A DNA stretch of 64,000 nucleotides, from positions 1,778,616 through 1,842,615 of the forward strand of contig MU004186.1 of the NCBI GenBank assembly GCA_010093605.1, read 5' to 3'. The stretch is from Lophium mytilinum. Lineage: Eukaryota > Ascomycota > Dothideomycetes > Mytilinidiales > Mytilinidiaceae. How positions within the stretch are numbered: position 1 is the first letter of the stretch; each line of letters begins with the position of its first letter. The position numbers and the translations under genes are program-made. Shown here in pieces: positions 45,966 through 56,392 of this stretch. The notes under the pieces were generated by a model, which did not search any database, was not told the DNA's origin, and saw only the letters and a program-made list of their open reading frames with translations.

Positions 45966-47292
45966 TCACTTATATGCTATCCCACTGCAGCGGTTGCCGA
46001 GCCTGATATGCGACTCCAGCAAAGCCGTACTGGTTTCACGGCCGTCTACTCTTTCTATGTCCCGACCGCCACATTTCCACGCGAAATCTGATCCAATGTT
46101 GAGAATGCAGCCAATTCTAGCACTCTCAATTGGACTCGCCGATACCCTGTCAAGGATCATATCCTGCAGCTCAACCGGAAGATAGCGAATAGGAGTCGCG
46201 GGAAGACTCTTCTGTGTAGCCTGAAGAATTAAGTCGATGGCTTCCTCGGAAGGCGGGTTCGTGCCGTCAAAAAGACGCCCGGTTTTGCTGCATCTTTCAG
46301 AATCGCTATTAATCCGACACAGGATGACCTCCTGCACCGACACTAACAGGTATGTGAAGTTTCTGTCAGATGCTCCTGCAGAATCTCCGTCAGCGGGCCA
46401 TAGACTTCGTTTCGCGGCTCGTGCAGAATCTTGGTTAACGGGCGATAAACTTCGTTTCGCGAAGTCATCTCGCATAAGGGTGATGGCATGTGGAACCTGA
46501 TGGCATATGACAATAGATGCCCCATCAACCCGGACAATCTCTCCGCTCAATGGTTTCCACTCTGGAAGATTATGTATCCAGACCGGGGAACTACCAATGC
46601 CCTGCCGTGTGAGCGGTACTTCTTTAACATCGAAGTCCAGGGTCGCAATCTTGATAATTGCACAGGCAAGCCTTTGAAATGTTCTACTATTGTAACGAGC
46701 GGAAAGGATGTGCCTCCATTGGTATGCGAAGTCGGCGAGTAATCTGCCAACGAAAGATTTCTGCCGATTCAGAAGCTGCAGGTCTAGATCCCTACGAGTC
46801 ATTTTCCAGGATCGTCTTACCAAGATTGACCGGAAAGCATACTGTGGGATGTCCGGAGGCTCGTACGGCGCAAAATCGGAAACGGTTATGGCACGCTGGC
46901 GAACAAGGCTGAGAGGGACCGACCGGTTATAATCCTTCTTATCGAATCGTAGGACATCGGCATCAAGGTCAAAGGTCCAGACTGTCCCAACACGACTGCA
47001 TCGGCCATCGAGGAAGGGATTCACGACGTCATCTTGTTGATGCCAGTCGTGGGATACTTCGTTGTACAAGACAAGAAAGGTAGAAACTGAGCCTATAAGT
47101 ATTTCTGTCAACTGCTTAAAGGACAGTGTCATCTACCTTTTGCTACGCCTACGAGCATGCGTGAGAATAATCGTATCATGTTATCGTCTTCGGTAGAACG
47201 ACTTGCAAAGTAGACAGTCCCTGCATCGAACAAAGGTTAAAGCAGAGCAATGGAATATGCTTCAAAAGCAACATACCCTGTAAGGTAACATT
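45966..47292 (-). CDS. Hypothetical fungal protein, 408 residues, no known domain
   Basis: Exons (minus strand): 47292-47277, 47220-47137, 47092-45966; phase closes. The ATG at 47292 (MLPYQGTVYFASRS) is the only one whose phase fits the first donor. The protein is globular-looking, without signal peptide or helices: TFLVLYNEVSHDWHQQDDVVNPFLDGRCSRVGTVWTFDLDADVLRFDK, a central Trp-rich middle (WVHNLPEWKPLSG-like), and a C-terminal block RYLPVELQDMILDRVSASPIESARIGCILNIGSDFAWKCG that resembles an F-box-like LPVELQDMIL helix followed by a cap. Residues ~270-295 hold a short duplication (AKRSL.P.(N/D)(Q/G)DSA). A ubiquitin-adaptor role is possible from the LPVELQ helix, though it sits at the wrong end for most F-box proteins. 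Confidence 0.7.
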
Positions 47293-48095
47293 GATGTATG
47301 CTGACATGCTGAAAATTGGAATTCTGGGTGTGCCGCAATCGCTTAATGTCAATCAGCGAAGCTGTACCTAGAGGCATGGCAGGTGTCGGACGCAGAGAGC
47401 AAGCAAGGAGTTATGGAGGTGAGCAAGAGAGAGGACTGTTCTCTTACTGAGGATGTAGCAAGCGAGGAGAAAGCTTCCACCTGGGCGCAGACGAAGTCAT
47501 AATTAGGCACGTTGCGCGCGGATTTCTACTGTAGAGCTTCCGGAATTACCGCTATAGCACTGTGAGCATAGAGATGCTTGGTTTGATGTCGTCGTGTGAA
47601 AAGATTAAAGGTGGAGTAAGCGCTAGGAAACTTATGTTTGAAATTAGCCCTGTCCGAGGTCGGCCTAGCGAGTTCATCCATGTCTTCCCTCGCTATTCTC
47701 AGTTCTCGCCTTCAATATACATGGTCCACAAACTGAGGGTTCTGCTGTAGCTCTCGGTGTGATACAGTTCAACTCAGAGTTTCTATAATTTGTGGGAAAT
47801 TAATGGTCTTTCTCGACATTGAGCTGTAGTTTCCACATTGTATATTGTTTTTAGATGATATTTGGTGCTAATCTTTCGATGCCCTTCATTATGTATTTAT
47901 CTGTATTTTAATGCGAAATCATGGTTCATGTCTACCACCTCGTGTCTCGATGTTGTGCCAATGTCGTGGGCGTGAAGCCAAGATTCAAACCTACTACTCC
48001 GCGTGTTGGGTATCAATTTCTCAGACTACCTGCCATACTTACGCCAGACGCACTCACTCAAAACGCCTTGCTTTGGACTAAAACCCAAGAAATGC
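47293..48095. other. Gene-free interval
   Basis: 803 bp, AT-rich from about 47750 to 47900. Nothing recognised. Confidence 0.45.
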
Positions 48096-49683
48096 TCAAA
48101 ATATCCTTTTGATGCTCGGCTTCACCCACCTCGCCTCCTCGCACTTATGCTCGCTCATCCACTTCATAATCTTCGCATTATCCCAGCCCGCATGAAAGAC
48201 CTTTTCCTCTTCGCTCCAATCTTCTTCGCCCTCAGGGTCTTTCCGTTGCCCGAGCCTGAATGACCGCACGAAGGTGCAGCGGTCGCGGCGGAAAGTATAC
48301 TGGAAGCAGCCGCCGTGCTTGCGGCACTCAGACGCGCAGGAATCGACGGATTTATGCGCAGGCGAGTCGTCAGGTTCTTGCCACCCGTCGAAGTCGGCGT
48401 TATCCCAGTTCTTGCGCGGTTCGAAAGTGCCGAGACCTATGTGTGTTGCGATGTCGGCGTGGAGTATAGGGCGCTGTGGATTGTCAGCACTTCGACTTTG
48501 CCGCTTTGGTTCCGTATCGCCCTATCTGCGCACTTACACTTTCGTTCCACCGCATCGTCCACTCCCAAAACGGCCCCATCTCTTCCACCAGAGTCTTGTG
48601 CATACTAATAATAGGCTGACACCAAAACTTCTCCGAAAAGGGAATCCCACGTAACGGATGCGGGTTGAACATCGGAAATAGCCCACTCAGCGGGACTCCG
48701 TGCTCCCACAGCGCCCACCCGAGCATCGAATCCCCACAGCACTCCCCCCTCAACTCCCGCTCATATTGCGCGTTGATCCCTGGTTTGACTAACTCTCCAT
48801 ACACCCCCGTCTCCCGATCTAGCAGCTTATCGACGGCGGCGGCAGAAATTACAAACCCGGCCCCACCGTATGCAAACCAAGTTTTTGGTAAGTCACGAGG
48901 CGTGCGACCAGGCGAGGGCGACCCGAAGTATAGAGGGACGCTAGGATCGAAGCGGTCGAGGAGTTGGAAGAGGTTGTCCCATACTATAAAGGTATCTGAC
49001 TCTAGGAATACATACCATTTCGCGGTCGGGTTGGATGTGTGTGCGTATTCCACCATAGGTAGAAACTTATATTTGTCCAGCCGCCACCCATCCTTTCCAT
49101 CAAAGTCTCCGTTCTTAAATCGCTCTTTTTGCGCGTGGTAGAGGTCAAAATCGGCGTTGTTGTGTTGGAGGGAGGGGGGCAGGTCGGCGAGCACGTCGAA
49201 CGCAAGGCGAAAGTCAACCATGGAGTCCATGTCGGAGGCGAGGAGCAGATTTGGGATGCATTTCGAGACGGACGCAAGCTGGGCGGTAAGGCGGGCAGAG
49301 GGCTCGCTAGCGCCTATTTTGAGGGTGACTTGGATGCTGGAGAGAAGGTCGGTTGGGAAGGGGGCGCATATGTCGTCCGTGGGGTTGGTGGAGGATTGTA
49401 TTGGAGAAGAGCGGTGGAAGCGGGGGGCGGGTGCCCAGGTCCAGAAGTCGACGTCATCGTCAGTGGACTCGGTTTTGGGAGGTTCTGGGGAAAGAGGCGG
49501 TGGAGTTTGAGGTTCTGGGTTGGGCGGGGACAAATCCGGAGGGGGTTCTTCGACGGGGTTTTTGGTGAAGAAATTTGGTGGATGAAACCAGGGCGATTGA
49601 CTGAGGACGATGAGAGAGGTGAGGAAGACGAGGATAGCGGCGATGATGTAGAGGCCTCGCCCTCGAGAGTTTAAGGCCAGCAT
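48096..49683 (-). CDS. Type II membrane glycosyltransferase, GT31-like (fungal beta-1,3-galactosyltransferase type)
   Basis: Golgi enzyme. Exons (minus strand) 49683-48538 and 48473-48096, phase 0, 507 residues. A signal anchor at 12-28 (IIAAILVFLTSLIVLSQSPW) is followed by a Pro-rich stem (33-75). Catalytic part: KYKFLPMVEYAHTSNPTAKWYVFLESDTFIVWDNL (ESD as the metal-binding DxD-like motif, ~228), YFGSPSPG, FAYGGAGFVISAAAV, and GECCGDSMLGWALWEHGVPL, all in the order expected for fungal GT31/core-1-synthase-like proteins. Exon 2 carries HADIATHIGLGTFEPRKNWDN and a Cys-rich PAN/apple-like block (SCASECRKHGGCFQYTFRRDRC). The genomic frame after NES reads into the intron, giving a false end. Acceptor and linkage not deducible. 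Confidence 0.85.
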
Positions 49684-50942
49684 GCCACTTGATGAGACGA
49701 AGCAGACCAGAAGGAAAAGGAAGGGAGGAAGAGGAAGAACTGGGCGACAGAGACAAAGAAATGCTTAATTTTTGGGGGCAGGTACGACCAATTGCATACT
49801 CTATACCGTTCCTGAGCTTCCTGTGCCGCATGTCTATTCTGGGTGTGTGGGTGTTCCGTACATTGGTGCAGCCTTGCCAAAAACAAGGAATTCCATCCTA
49901 AGGAATGGTGACCTGCTGGCTTCGTCACAGCTGCGGCCCGTTTTGATAGGTGCTGCCTTGATAACCGGGCTGGCTCTGGTTAGCAGCGCGTTACAAGATA
50001 GCGGCGCAGCAGAAGGATTTTGGGGGCGGACAACTGGCATTACTTTTCACGTGTCGTCACCGAGTCGCTTATCTTTGACGCTGAACGAAGCGCGAGGCTG
50101 ACACGCTAAGGGCCGGCTAGATCGGAAATTTTTGGGACCGAGTCGAATCAACGCTCCAGACCACGCTGTCCCCCGATTGAAAGAAGTGGCAGTCTAGACC
50201 ACGTTGTCTCTTGGATTAAAAGAAGTGGCAGTCTGGAACACGCTGTCTCCTGGATACAAACAAGTGTCAGTCTAGGACGCGCTGTCTCTTGCATAAAAAC
50301 AAGTGGTAGTTCACAGATCTGTGATATTGCTCTGTAGTCTTATTCATTGGCAACACACTACCTCTAAGCTTTTGTATAGTTGCTAGTACCGCTTAAAGCT
50401 CTCTACCAAGTTTTTAAGGAAATGTGAAACAGGCATTTTGGTAAGGCTGATTGCTTTCCGGGGCACTTCAGATACTGCCACTTTTTACGTTTAATGGAGC
50501 CTGTCCGCGACGAGCAAATCACGTGAATTGTGAATTTCCAGTCTGCCCGATCGGGACTGTGGCGCTTTTCTAGGCCCATGGATCGCCAGCATGCTATCCC
50601 ATCTTTGAACCGCTCTATTCCTGTTCCTGTCGAAACGCCGTGATAGCTTCGGCAGCATCGTGGCGCTTGTACCTTTTGTATATGTGGCGCTCAAAGGCCT
50701 CGCTGAAGGGAGTCGAGGCTTCAAATCTAGGACGCGGGACGCGCAAGGCTGCCCCTCGGATGGTCTAGCTGCCGTGAAGATGGCTCCTTTTTGCGATTCA
50801 ATAGAGTCATGAGGGAGTATATAGCTTTGCGGTGTCGGCGCCGCGAAGATGTTCTTGAGGTATCTCAAGTCTGTCGCTCTTTTGCAGTTCCGTCGGATCT
50901 ATTCACTGTTTTTTTTTCGCGTCTGTCGTCTCGTTCGCCGTA
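49684..50942. other. Gene-free interval with a tandem repeat
   Basis: Divergent promoters of the GT31-like and GH128 genes. Contains the 39-bp tandem repeat (50158-50311) and a TATATAG word at 50818-50824, about 120 bp before the GH128 ATG. A 125-codon minus frame at 50491-50868 has no domain. Confidence 0.5.
50158..50311. repeat. Four imperfect 38-39-bp tandem repeats
   Basis: Units at 50158-50195, 50196-50234, 50235-50273 and 50274-50311. Each has the plan (A/G)GAC.CGCTGTCTC.TG.AT.AAA.AAGTGGCAGTCT, with the spaced words CACGCTGTC and AGTGGCAGTCT best kept. The block lies about 630 bp upstream of the GH128 gene and about 480 bp upstream of the divergent GT31-like gene. Confidence 0.85.
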
Positions 50943-52241
50943 ATGCGTCCTTTCCACTTTTTGATACCCTTTTTGTGCGTTGCATATGCCGCGCCGACTA
51001 CCACCGCGCCGTGTACCTGTAAGAGCCTGGCGACTTCGCTTGGCAAGACGAGCACGCGGACCGTGACTGGGTCGGCGTCGTGTACGGGCTTGAAGCTCAA
51101 GCCGACCTGTCCAACTTCGACCGTAAAGACCTCCTCAACCAAAAAGTCATCGTCTTCGACTAAAATAAGTTCCACCACCAAAAAGACCAGCTCCACAAGC
51201 ACCAAGACATCCACTTCTTCAGTGAAGACATCCACATCTTCGGCCAAGACATCCAGCTCTTCAGTCAAGACGTCCACCTCGTCAATTAAAATTTCTACCT
51301 CCACGTCGAAGCCCGTAACGTCCTCCTCTTCTGTGAAGACAGTTGCCTCGTCGACCCTCTCAACGACAACTCTCAAGACCTCTTCCACCTCTTCTGTCAA
51401 GCCATCCACATCCACATCGGCCACGACACTCCGAACCTCCACTACCTCGTCCTCGCCGTCGTCCTCTTCCACTTGCGTCCCAACTCCCACCGGCAGCGCC
51501 GGCAAGCGTGGCCTGAGCTACAACGACGCCACCCTGACTCAACTCTTCTCGCTATCTTGCGGAAGTAAAGCCTCCAAAGTCAACTGGGCCTACAACTGGT
51601 GGAGCGGCTACTATGCCTCCGGGACACCCCAAAGCGGTCTCAGCACCGTGGTGACCTACATCCCCATGCTGTGGTCCGCCGCGTCCGACCTAACCAGCAT
51701 CTGGAACACCAACGTCCAAACCGCCATCGCTGCTGGAACTGACGCTGTGCTCGCCTTCAACGAGCCCGACGGTTGCAGCGACGGTGGATCGTGCATGGAC
51801 ATCCCATCTGCAGTCGCCGGGTACAAACAATGGTTGAACCCGCTCGCAGGCCAAGTCCGACTAGGCGCACCAGCCATCACAAACGGCGGATCGCCGATGG
51901 GACTGACGTATCTCTCGAACTTCCTCGGTAACTGCACTAGCTGTCAAGTGGACTTCATCCCAATACATTGGTACAGCGACGCATCGCAGATCGCGGACTT
52001 CAAGTCGCAGGTGCAGAACGCGTACTCGATTGGAGGAGGGCGGCCGCTGTGGATTACCGAGTTTGGGTGCACGAGCGGGACAGAGGCGCAGATTGAGACG
52101 TTCATGAAGGCGGCGCTGACGTGGTTGGATGGGTTATCGTATGTGGAGAGGTATGCTTGGTTCATGGATGGGCCGGGGTATTTGGTGAACTCGAATGGGT
52201 CGGGACTGAGTCCGCTGGGCTTGATATATGATACGTATTAG
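50943..52241 (+). CDS. Secreted endo-beta-1,3-glucanase, GH128 (Asl1-like)
   Basis: 432 residues, single exon. Signal peptide MRPFHFLIPFLCVAYAAPT. Residues ~20-55 carry four Cys; ~55-180 is a Ser/Thr/Lys stalk made of repeats such as KTSTSSVKTSTSS, probably O-mannosylated. The catalytic TIM barrel starts at RGLSYNDATLTQLFSLSCG (~186). Acid/base Glu lies in LAFNEPDGC (~272) and the nucleophile Glu in WITEFGC (~371); VDFIPIHWYSD is the family strand 5. Glyco_hydro_cc (PF11790) fold. Acts at the cell wall or outside. A few members of the family are wall-remodelling or infection-related; nothing here decides. Confidence 0.9.
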   Translation: MRPFHFLIPFLCVAYAAPTTTAPCTCKSLATSLGKTSTRTVTGSASCTGLKLKPTCPTSTVKTSSTKKSSSSTKISSTTKKTSSTSTKTSTSSVKTSTSSAKTSSSSVKTSTSSIKISTSTSKPVTSSSSVKTVASSTLSTTTLKTSSTSSVKPSTSTSATTLRTSTTSSSPSSSSTCVPTPTGSAGKRGLSYNDATLTQLFSLSCGSKASKVNWAYNWWSGYYASGTPQSGLSTVVTYIPMLWSAASDLTSIWNTNVQTAIAAGTDAVLAFNEPDGCSDGGSCMDIPSAVAGYKQWLNPLAGQVRLGAPAITNGGSPMGLTYLSNFLGNCTSCQVDFIPIHWYSDASQIADFKSQVQNAYSIGGGRPLWITEFGCTSGTEAQIETFMKAALTWLDGLSYVERYAWFMDGPGYLVNSNGSGLSPLGLIYDTY

Positions 52242-53724
52242 CGAGTTGAGGCTGATTAGGGGCCATGAAAATAATGAGACTCGAATGGAGATGTTCTGGT
52301 GATACGCTATAAGTCTGGACACAGATGCCACTGATTGAATGCTACTGTTGGAGGATACTTGCCACTGTTACAAGCTGCCTTGTTGCCAGGACGTCCAATA
52401 GTCAATAAGGTGCTCAGAATTCACAGTACAAAATTTGCTATTGCCCCTGTGACTTAAAAACCATATGGAGCTACCCTAAGCAGTGGCAGACGCATGTGCA
52501 CAGATCTATCTCCTAACACTATACTTGCCTAAAATGCTGCGCTATGAAAGACAAGGTCATTTCGCAAGGAAGCATATGACTATGTCTTAGATACCACCAT
52601 ACGGTGTTGGTTATGCTTACTTAGCACGATTATGGAGAGTAGCCCAGCTAGTAGATATGCAAGCTGTAAAACGTAACCTACTTTCCACTGCATCGACCTT
52701 TTGCGTCGTCATTGGAGTTTGAAAAGTGAGTAGTAGAACCCCGAGTGGTGAAAAAAGTGCACAAACGCATGCCCCTGTCAAGTAAGAAAACTGTAACACT
52801 GCCTTGGAGCTTTAATTGAATATGCAGGCTGAGTATGCTAGCCACAATCATATAGCATGGTGGCAGCTGGGTGAGAAACAGCAAGCGATGTCTTACGTCG
52901 CCGAAGTTGATGGGGACTCCGTACTCGGGCCTTCTCAATCTCCTTGTAGCATTGCTGCGGAGGTTTGCTGCGGCTACACCAAGAAGTCGCCAGGGATCGT
53001 TGTTGGTGGTAAGATGCATTTACCTGTGCGAGAGAGATGAAAGGACGGACGAAAACTAGAGTCCCCACATCAACCCAACTGTTGGTGGCCTGTGCGTTGG
53101 CGCTTGATCTTTCCTGCCATCGATGACTGAGCTTTCAGATTCATCCAAGGTCATGATAGCCGTTAAAGACAGAGCATGTTGCGCAGCGTGCATCTCCCGT
53201 ATCAACACCAGGGCAATCGTAGCTTCGCCGACTACTTCCAGCTTCCTTGACCGCGCCGAGCCGCGTCAGGCGATGGCTGAGGCATGAGCTGAAGGATGCT
53301 TACCCGGAGCCCTTGGCAGCTTCGCTTGGCCTCTTCCAAGGTTTCTTCTCTCTCTATCCTCAGGCCAGAGCATGTAGATGCGGTGTAGATGTTGGCTTGG
53401 CACAGTTCAGCTGCTGCGCCGGGCAGCTCTGACAGCCACAATGCCCTGCCTCGCCGACGTTTTCTGCCCCCCATCTAGTTCCCTTGCAGGGCTCGAAGCG
53501 GCCTTTCCGTAACGCCCTATGAGTAGATCTTTTCCTTTTTACAGCCTCTAGTTTGTTCTAATTCAAGCTAAATTTCCTTATACTCTCAATTTCACAATCT
53601 CGTAGCACTCTAGTCGCGAGCTTTTGATCATATCATCAAATACATCATTTGTTAGCAGTTCCTTCGCTTCCACACCAACCTGGTTATGCTCGAGAGAATA
53701 TAGTGGTGATTTCATTGTTGGATC
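52242..53724. other. Gene-free interval
   Basis: 1.5 kb. Fragments on the minus strand between 52600 and 53240 look faintly exonic with plausible splice words, but I could not assemble a gene. Pyrimidine-rich near 53540-53720, the likely promoter/5' UTR of the next gene. Confidence 0.4.
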
Positions 53725-56013
53725 ATGTCAAGCAGATCACCACCCCCTCTGCCAGGGCGACTCTCACCACGATACGGCGGCTATAGCTCTTTAGCTGGAC
53801 CTCATACACTCCGGCCACATGGGGCCCCGGATCCGAAGGGCGAGCGAGACTATGGCCTAGGAATAGTGCCGTCTCCAGAGTCGACATTTGCGTATTCTCC
53901 AGGGTTGTCTTCTCCAGGCGTGTCTTCACCTGGGATGTCGAGCATTTACAAGGAACCAGGACGTCGATCGAGGCTCCCTTCATGGTTTCCTCACACTATA
54001 CCTCTTCCTCGTTCCCCGCGGTCTTTTACAAAGGATGATAGCGTGGACTCCTTCCAGATGACGTCCCGCATATCGACCTTGGATCCAAGCCTTCAAGCTC
54101 TGGTTCCACGGTCGACAGGTCGACCTCAATGGGGACTTCATTGGTGGACTCCTACCTGTATCGTCGGATTATTTCTACTTGGCGTGATAGGCGCATTAGC
54201 ACATCATCAATTCTACAAGTCTCTGCAAGGGAAGGAAGCACTCAACCAAGTTCGTCAGATTCAGTACGGAACAGCCCTCGCCTTCTTCACTAGAGCTACA
54301 CTGGTCGGAAGCGTTGTGCTATGCTACAAGCAGAGGATATGGTACACCTTTCGACAAAAGGCACTGAGCTTGAAAGCAATCGAGGCTTCGATTGAAGTCA
54401 CTGAGGATCCCACGATGTTCTGGAACTGGGAAATGATCAAACGATCCAAACTATCGACCTCAATGGCCGTTGTGTCCTGGTTAATGCCTATTGCGGCTGT
54501 ACTATCGCCCGGGACTCTAAGCACCCATGCGGCGGTCTTGAGTAACTCCACGATGTGCACTGCGCCTACTCTCAACTTCACCGAAGAAGCCTACGACAAT
54601 TTTCGGAATCCAAAGATAATCGATGGGTCATATGGAATCTCGCTCTCCTACTGGAACACGACTGACATCAATGCCACTGCACCCGGCTGGTTCGATTACT
54701 GGGATCGACCCTCAAAAAACGCAGTCAGGCTCTCCGTCATGAGTGTCTACACCAACAAACCCGTCGAGATCAAGGGTGGAGATGCGAAGGCATGTGGCGC
54801 GGGATGGAACTGCACTTATTCTATCTCCTTCGTTGGTCCAGGGTACCAGTGTAACGAGATAGCCAATGCGTCCTCCGATAGAGCCCTGCAGTCTGGGTCT
54901 CCATTCAACCTGTCAACTCTAGCCCCAAGTGGAAATAAGATCTACATTGCTGATGTTGACGCTGCTGAATACGACAACCCTCAGCTTCTGACCGATAGTA
55001 AAGGCCAGCCGATCGAGGGGCCTCCGTGGCCAGCTGAGCTTGGCGCATTGAAAGCTGAACCGAAGCTTTGGATTGGCTATTCCGTCAATACCACCGAGCC
55101 TTACGCCGCGGATTCGCCTTTCGCAGGCAAATGGAAAACAGTGAAAGTTCCAAGGATCTTCGCTTGCGAGCATTACGAAACTCAGTACACTGTTCACTTT
55201 AATTATACCGGAGGCAACCAAGCTACAACGGTTACAAGTAGAACCTTTCTCAACCCGATCATCGACACATCGATCCGAGCGACTAAATCTATGAACGGTA
55301 CATCACAATCCTTCGAGATTACCCCGCCGTCAAACTTCATCCTCCCTGGCCCTGATGTCCCTCGGTACAAGTTGATCGCTGCGTACCACTCTATTGGTTA
55401 TCTCTTCCGAAACTGGCTGCGTGGTACCGTCGAGATAGAGGGGAAATGGCCTCGAACCCTCTCCGATGTGACCGAAACCCGGCTTGTGAACCGAAAGACG
55501 ATCTGGCCTCTTCAGGATTTGGAAACTCAAGTCCAGTCTTTGTATGAAGATCTGCTTCTCACGCTACTATCAGACACCTCGTTGCTTATCGTCGCAAACA
55601 ATACGGTTCCATGCACCAGGTCACGATTTATAAACGAATTCATGTACGAAGCCCGGTCGCTCTGGATTGGGTACGCTATAATCATAGTGTTGGCCTTCAT
55701 TTGCCTCCTCGTTGGCTTCATTTCGATGATCGAGAATGGAGTAGTGTCCGGGACCGGCTTTGTGCATACGATGGTCACAACTCGCAACCCTGTTCTCGAC
55801 GCTCTTGGATATGGGAGTTGCTTAGGGAATGGCCCCTTCCCAAGAGACTTGCTGAAGACGAAACTCAAATTTGGGGTCGTGAATGATAGTGGCGTGGAAG
55901 ATGGCCTAGCGCATTGCGCATTTGGGCTCGAGTCGCAGACTGGGAAGATAGTTAAAGGAATGCCATATGCCGGGCTACAACCTACGAGTCGAAGTAAAGA
56001 GAAAGTCGACTGA
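53725..56013 (+). CDS. Large N-glycosylated fungal membrane protein, 762 residues, unknown function
   Basis: Single exon. A disordered cytosolic N-terminus (1-135, Pro/Ser-rich with PGxSSPGxSSPG repeats) precedes three helices at ~143-162 (CIVGLFLLGVIGALAHH), ~182-203 and ~245-266. A large extracytoplasmic domain (~270-640) follows with at least ten N-x-S/T sequons (NST, NFT, NTT, NAT, NCT, NAS, NLS, NYT, NGT) and paired cysteines (CGAGWNCTYS...YQCNE). One more helix at ~645-669 (YAIIIVLAFICLLVGFISMI) and a ~90-residue cytosolic tail with RNPVLDALGYGSCLGNGPFP. I know this architecture from uncharacterised fungal proteins, sometimes mislabelled as formylmethionine deformylase-like; no catalytic motif supports that name. 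A plasma-membrane sensor or structural role is inference. Confidence 0.8.
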   Translation: MSSRSPPPLPGRLSPRYGGYSSLAGPHTLRPHGAPDPKGERDYGLGIVPSPESTFAYSPGLSSPGVSSPGMSSIYKEPGRRSRLPSWFPHTIPLPRSPRSFTKDDSVDSFQMTSRISTLDPSLQALVPRSTGRPQWGLHWWTPTCIVGLFLLGVIGALAHHQFYKSLQGKEALNQVRQIQYGTALAFFTRATLVGSVVLCYKQRIWYTFRQKALSLKAIEASIEVTEDPTMFWNWEMIKRSKLSTSMAVVSWLMPIAAVLSPGTLSTHAAVLSNSTMCTAPTLNFTEEAYDNFRNPKIIDGSYGISLSYWNTTDINATAPGWFDYWDRPSKNAVRLSVMSVYTNKPVEIKGGDAKACGAGWNCTYSISFVGPGYQCNEIANASSDRALQSGSPFNLSTLAPSGNKIYIADVDAAEYDNPQLLTDSKGQPIEGPPWPAELGALKAEPKLWIGYSVNTTEPYAADSPFAGKWKTVKVPRIFACEHYETQYTVHFNYTGGNQATTVTSRTFLNPIIDTSIRATKSMNGTSQSFEITPPSNFILPGPDVPRYKLIAAYHSIGYLFRNWLRGTVEIEGKWPRTLSDVTETRLVNRKTIWPLQDLETQVQSLYEDLLLTLLSDTSLLIVANNTVPCTRSRFINEFMYEARSLWIGYAIIIVLAFICLLVGFISMIENGVVSGTGFVHTMVTTRNPVLDALGYGSCLGNGPFPRDLLKTKLKFGVVNDSGVEDGLAHCAFGLESQTGKIVKGMPYAGLQPTSRSKEKVD

Positions 56014-56392
56014 GTTAAGCGTTCTCTCCTATATGTATATTTCTCTTTCAAATCTAACGATTACCCACGTGATCCATATTTAATAGGCTGGGACGTGATT
56101 GGCGATTAGGCGAAAGACCGGCTCTGCTTGGCCTACCAAATTCCAGGAAAGGCATTCCACAACTCCGCGGCGAAGGCTATTTCTGGCTTCGAGAGCCGCG
56201 CTATTGATTGAAGTCTACCGTATTTCGCACTTCGAAGTCATTCCACAGCCAAATATAGGGTTGTTCTCAACAACCTGCGGCCAAGATAGAACGATTACCG
56301 TTCCATCGAGTGGTGACCTCATGACTTGAACATAATCTCTAAATTCTCAAATTCTGCGTCTCATCTTTCCTTCGCCATACAGCACCTTAGAA
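56014..56392. other. Gene-free interval
   Basis: 379 bp upstream of the FAD enzyme. CACGTGA-like word near 56068 and CTCAAATTC pyrimidine tract before the ATG; nothing further. Confidence 0.4.

Noticed and set aside
52600-53240. Possible multi-exon small gene on the minus strand
   Set aside because: Some splice-like words and short peptide-like stretches, but no phase-consistent model from a start to a stop and no recognisable product.
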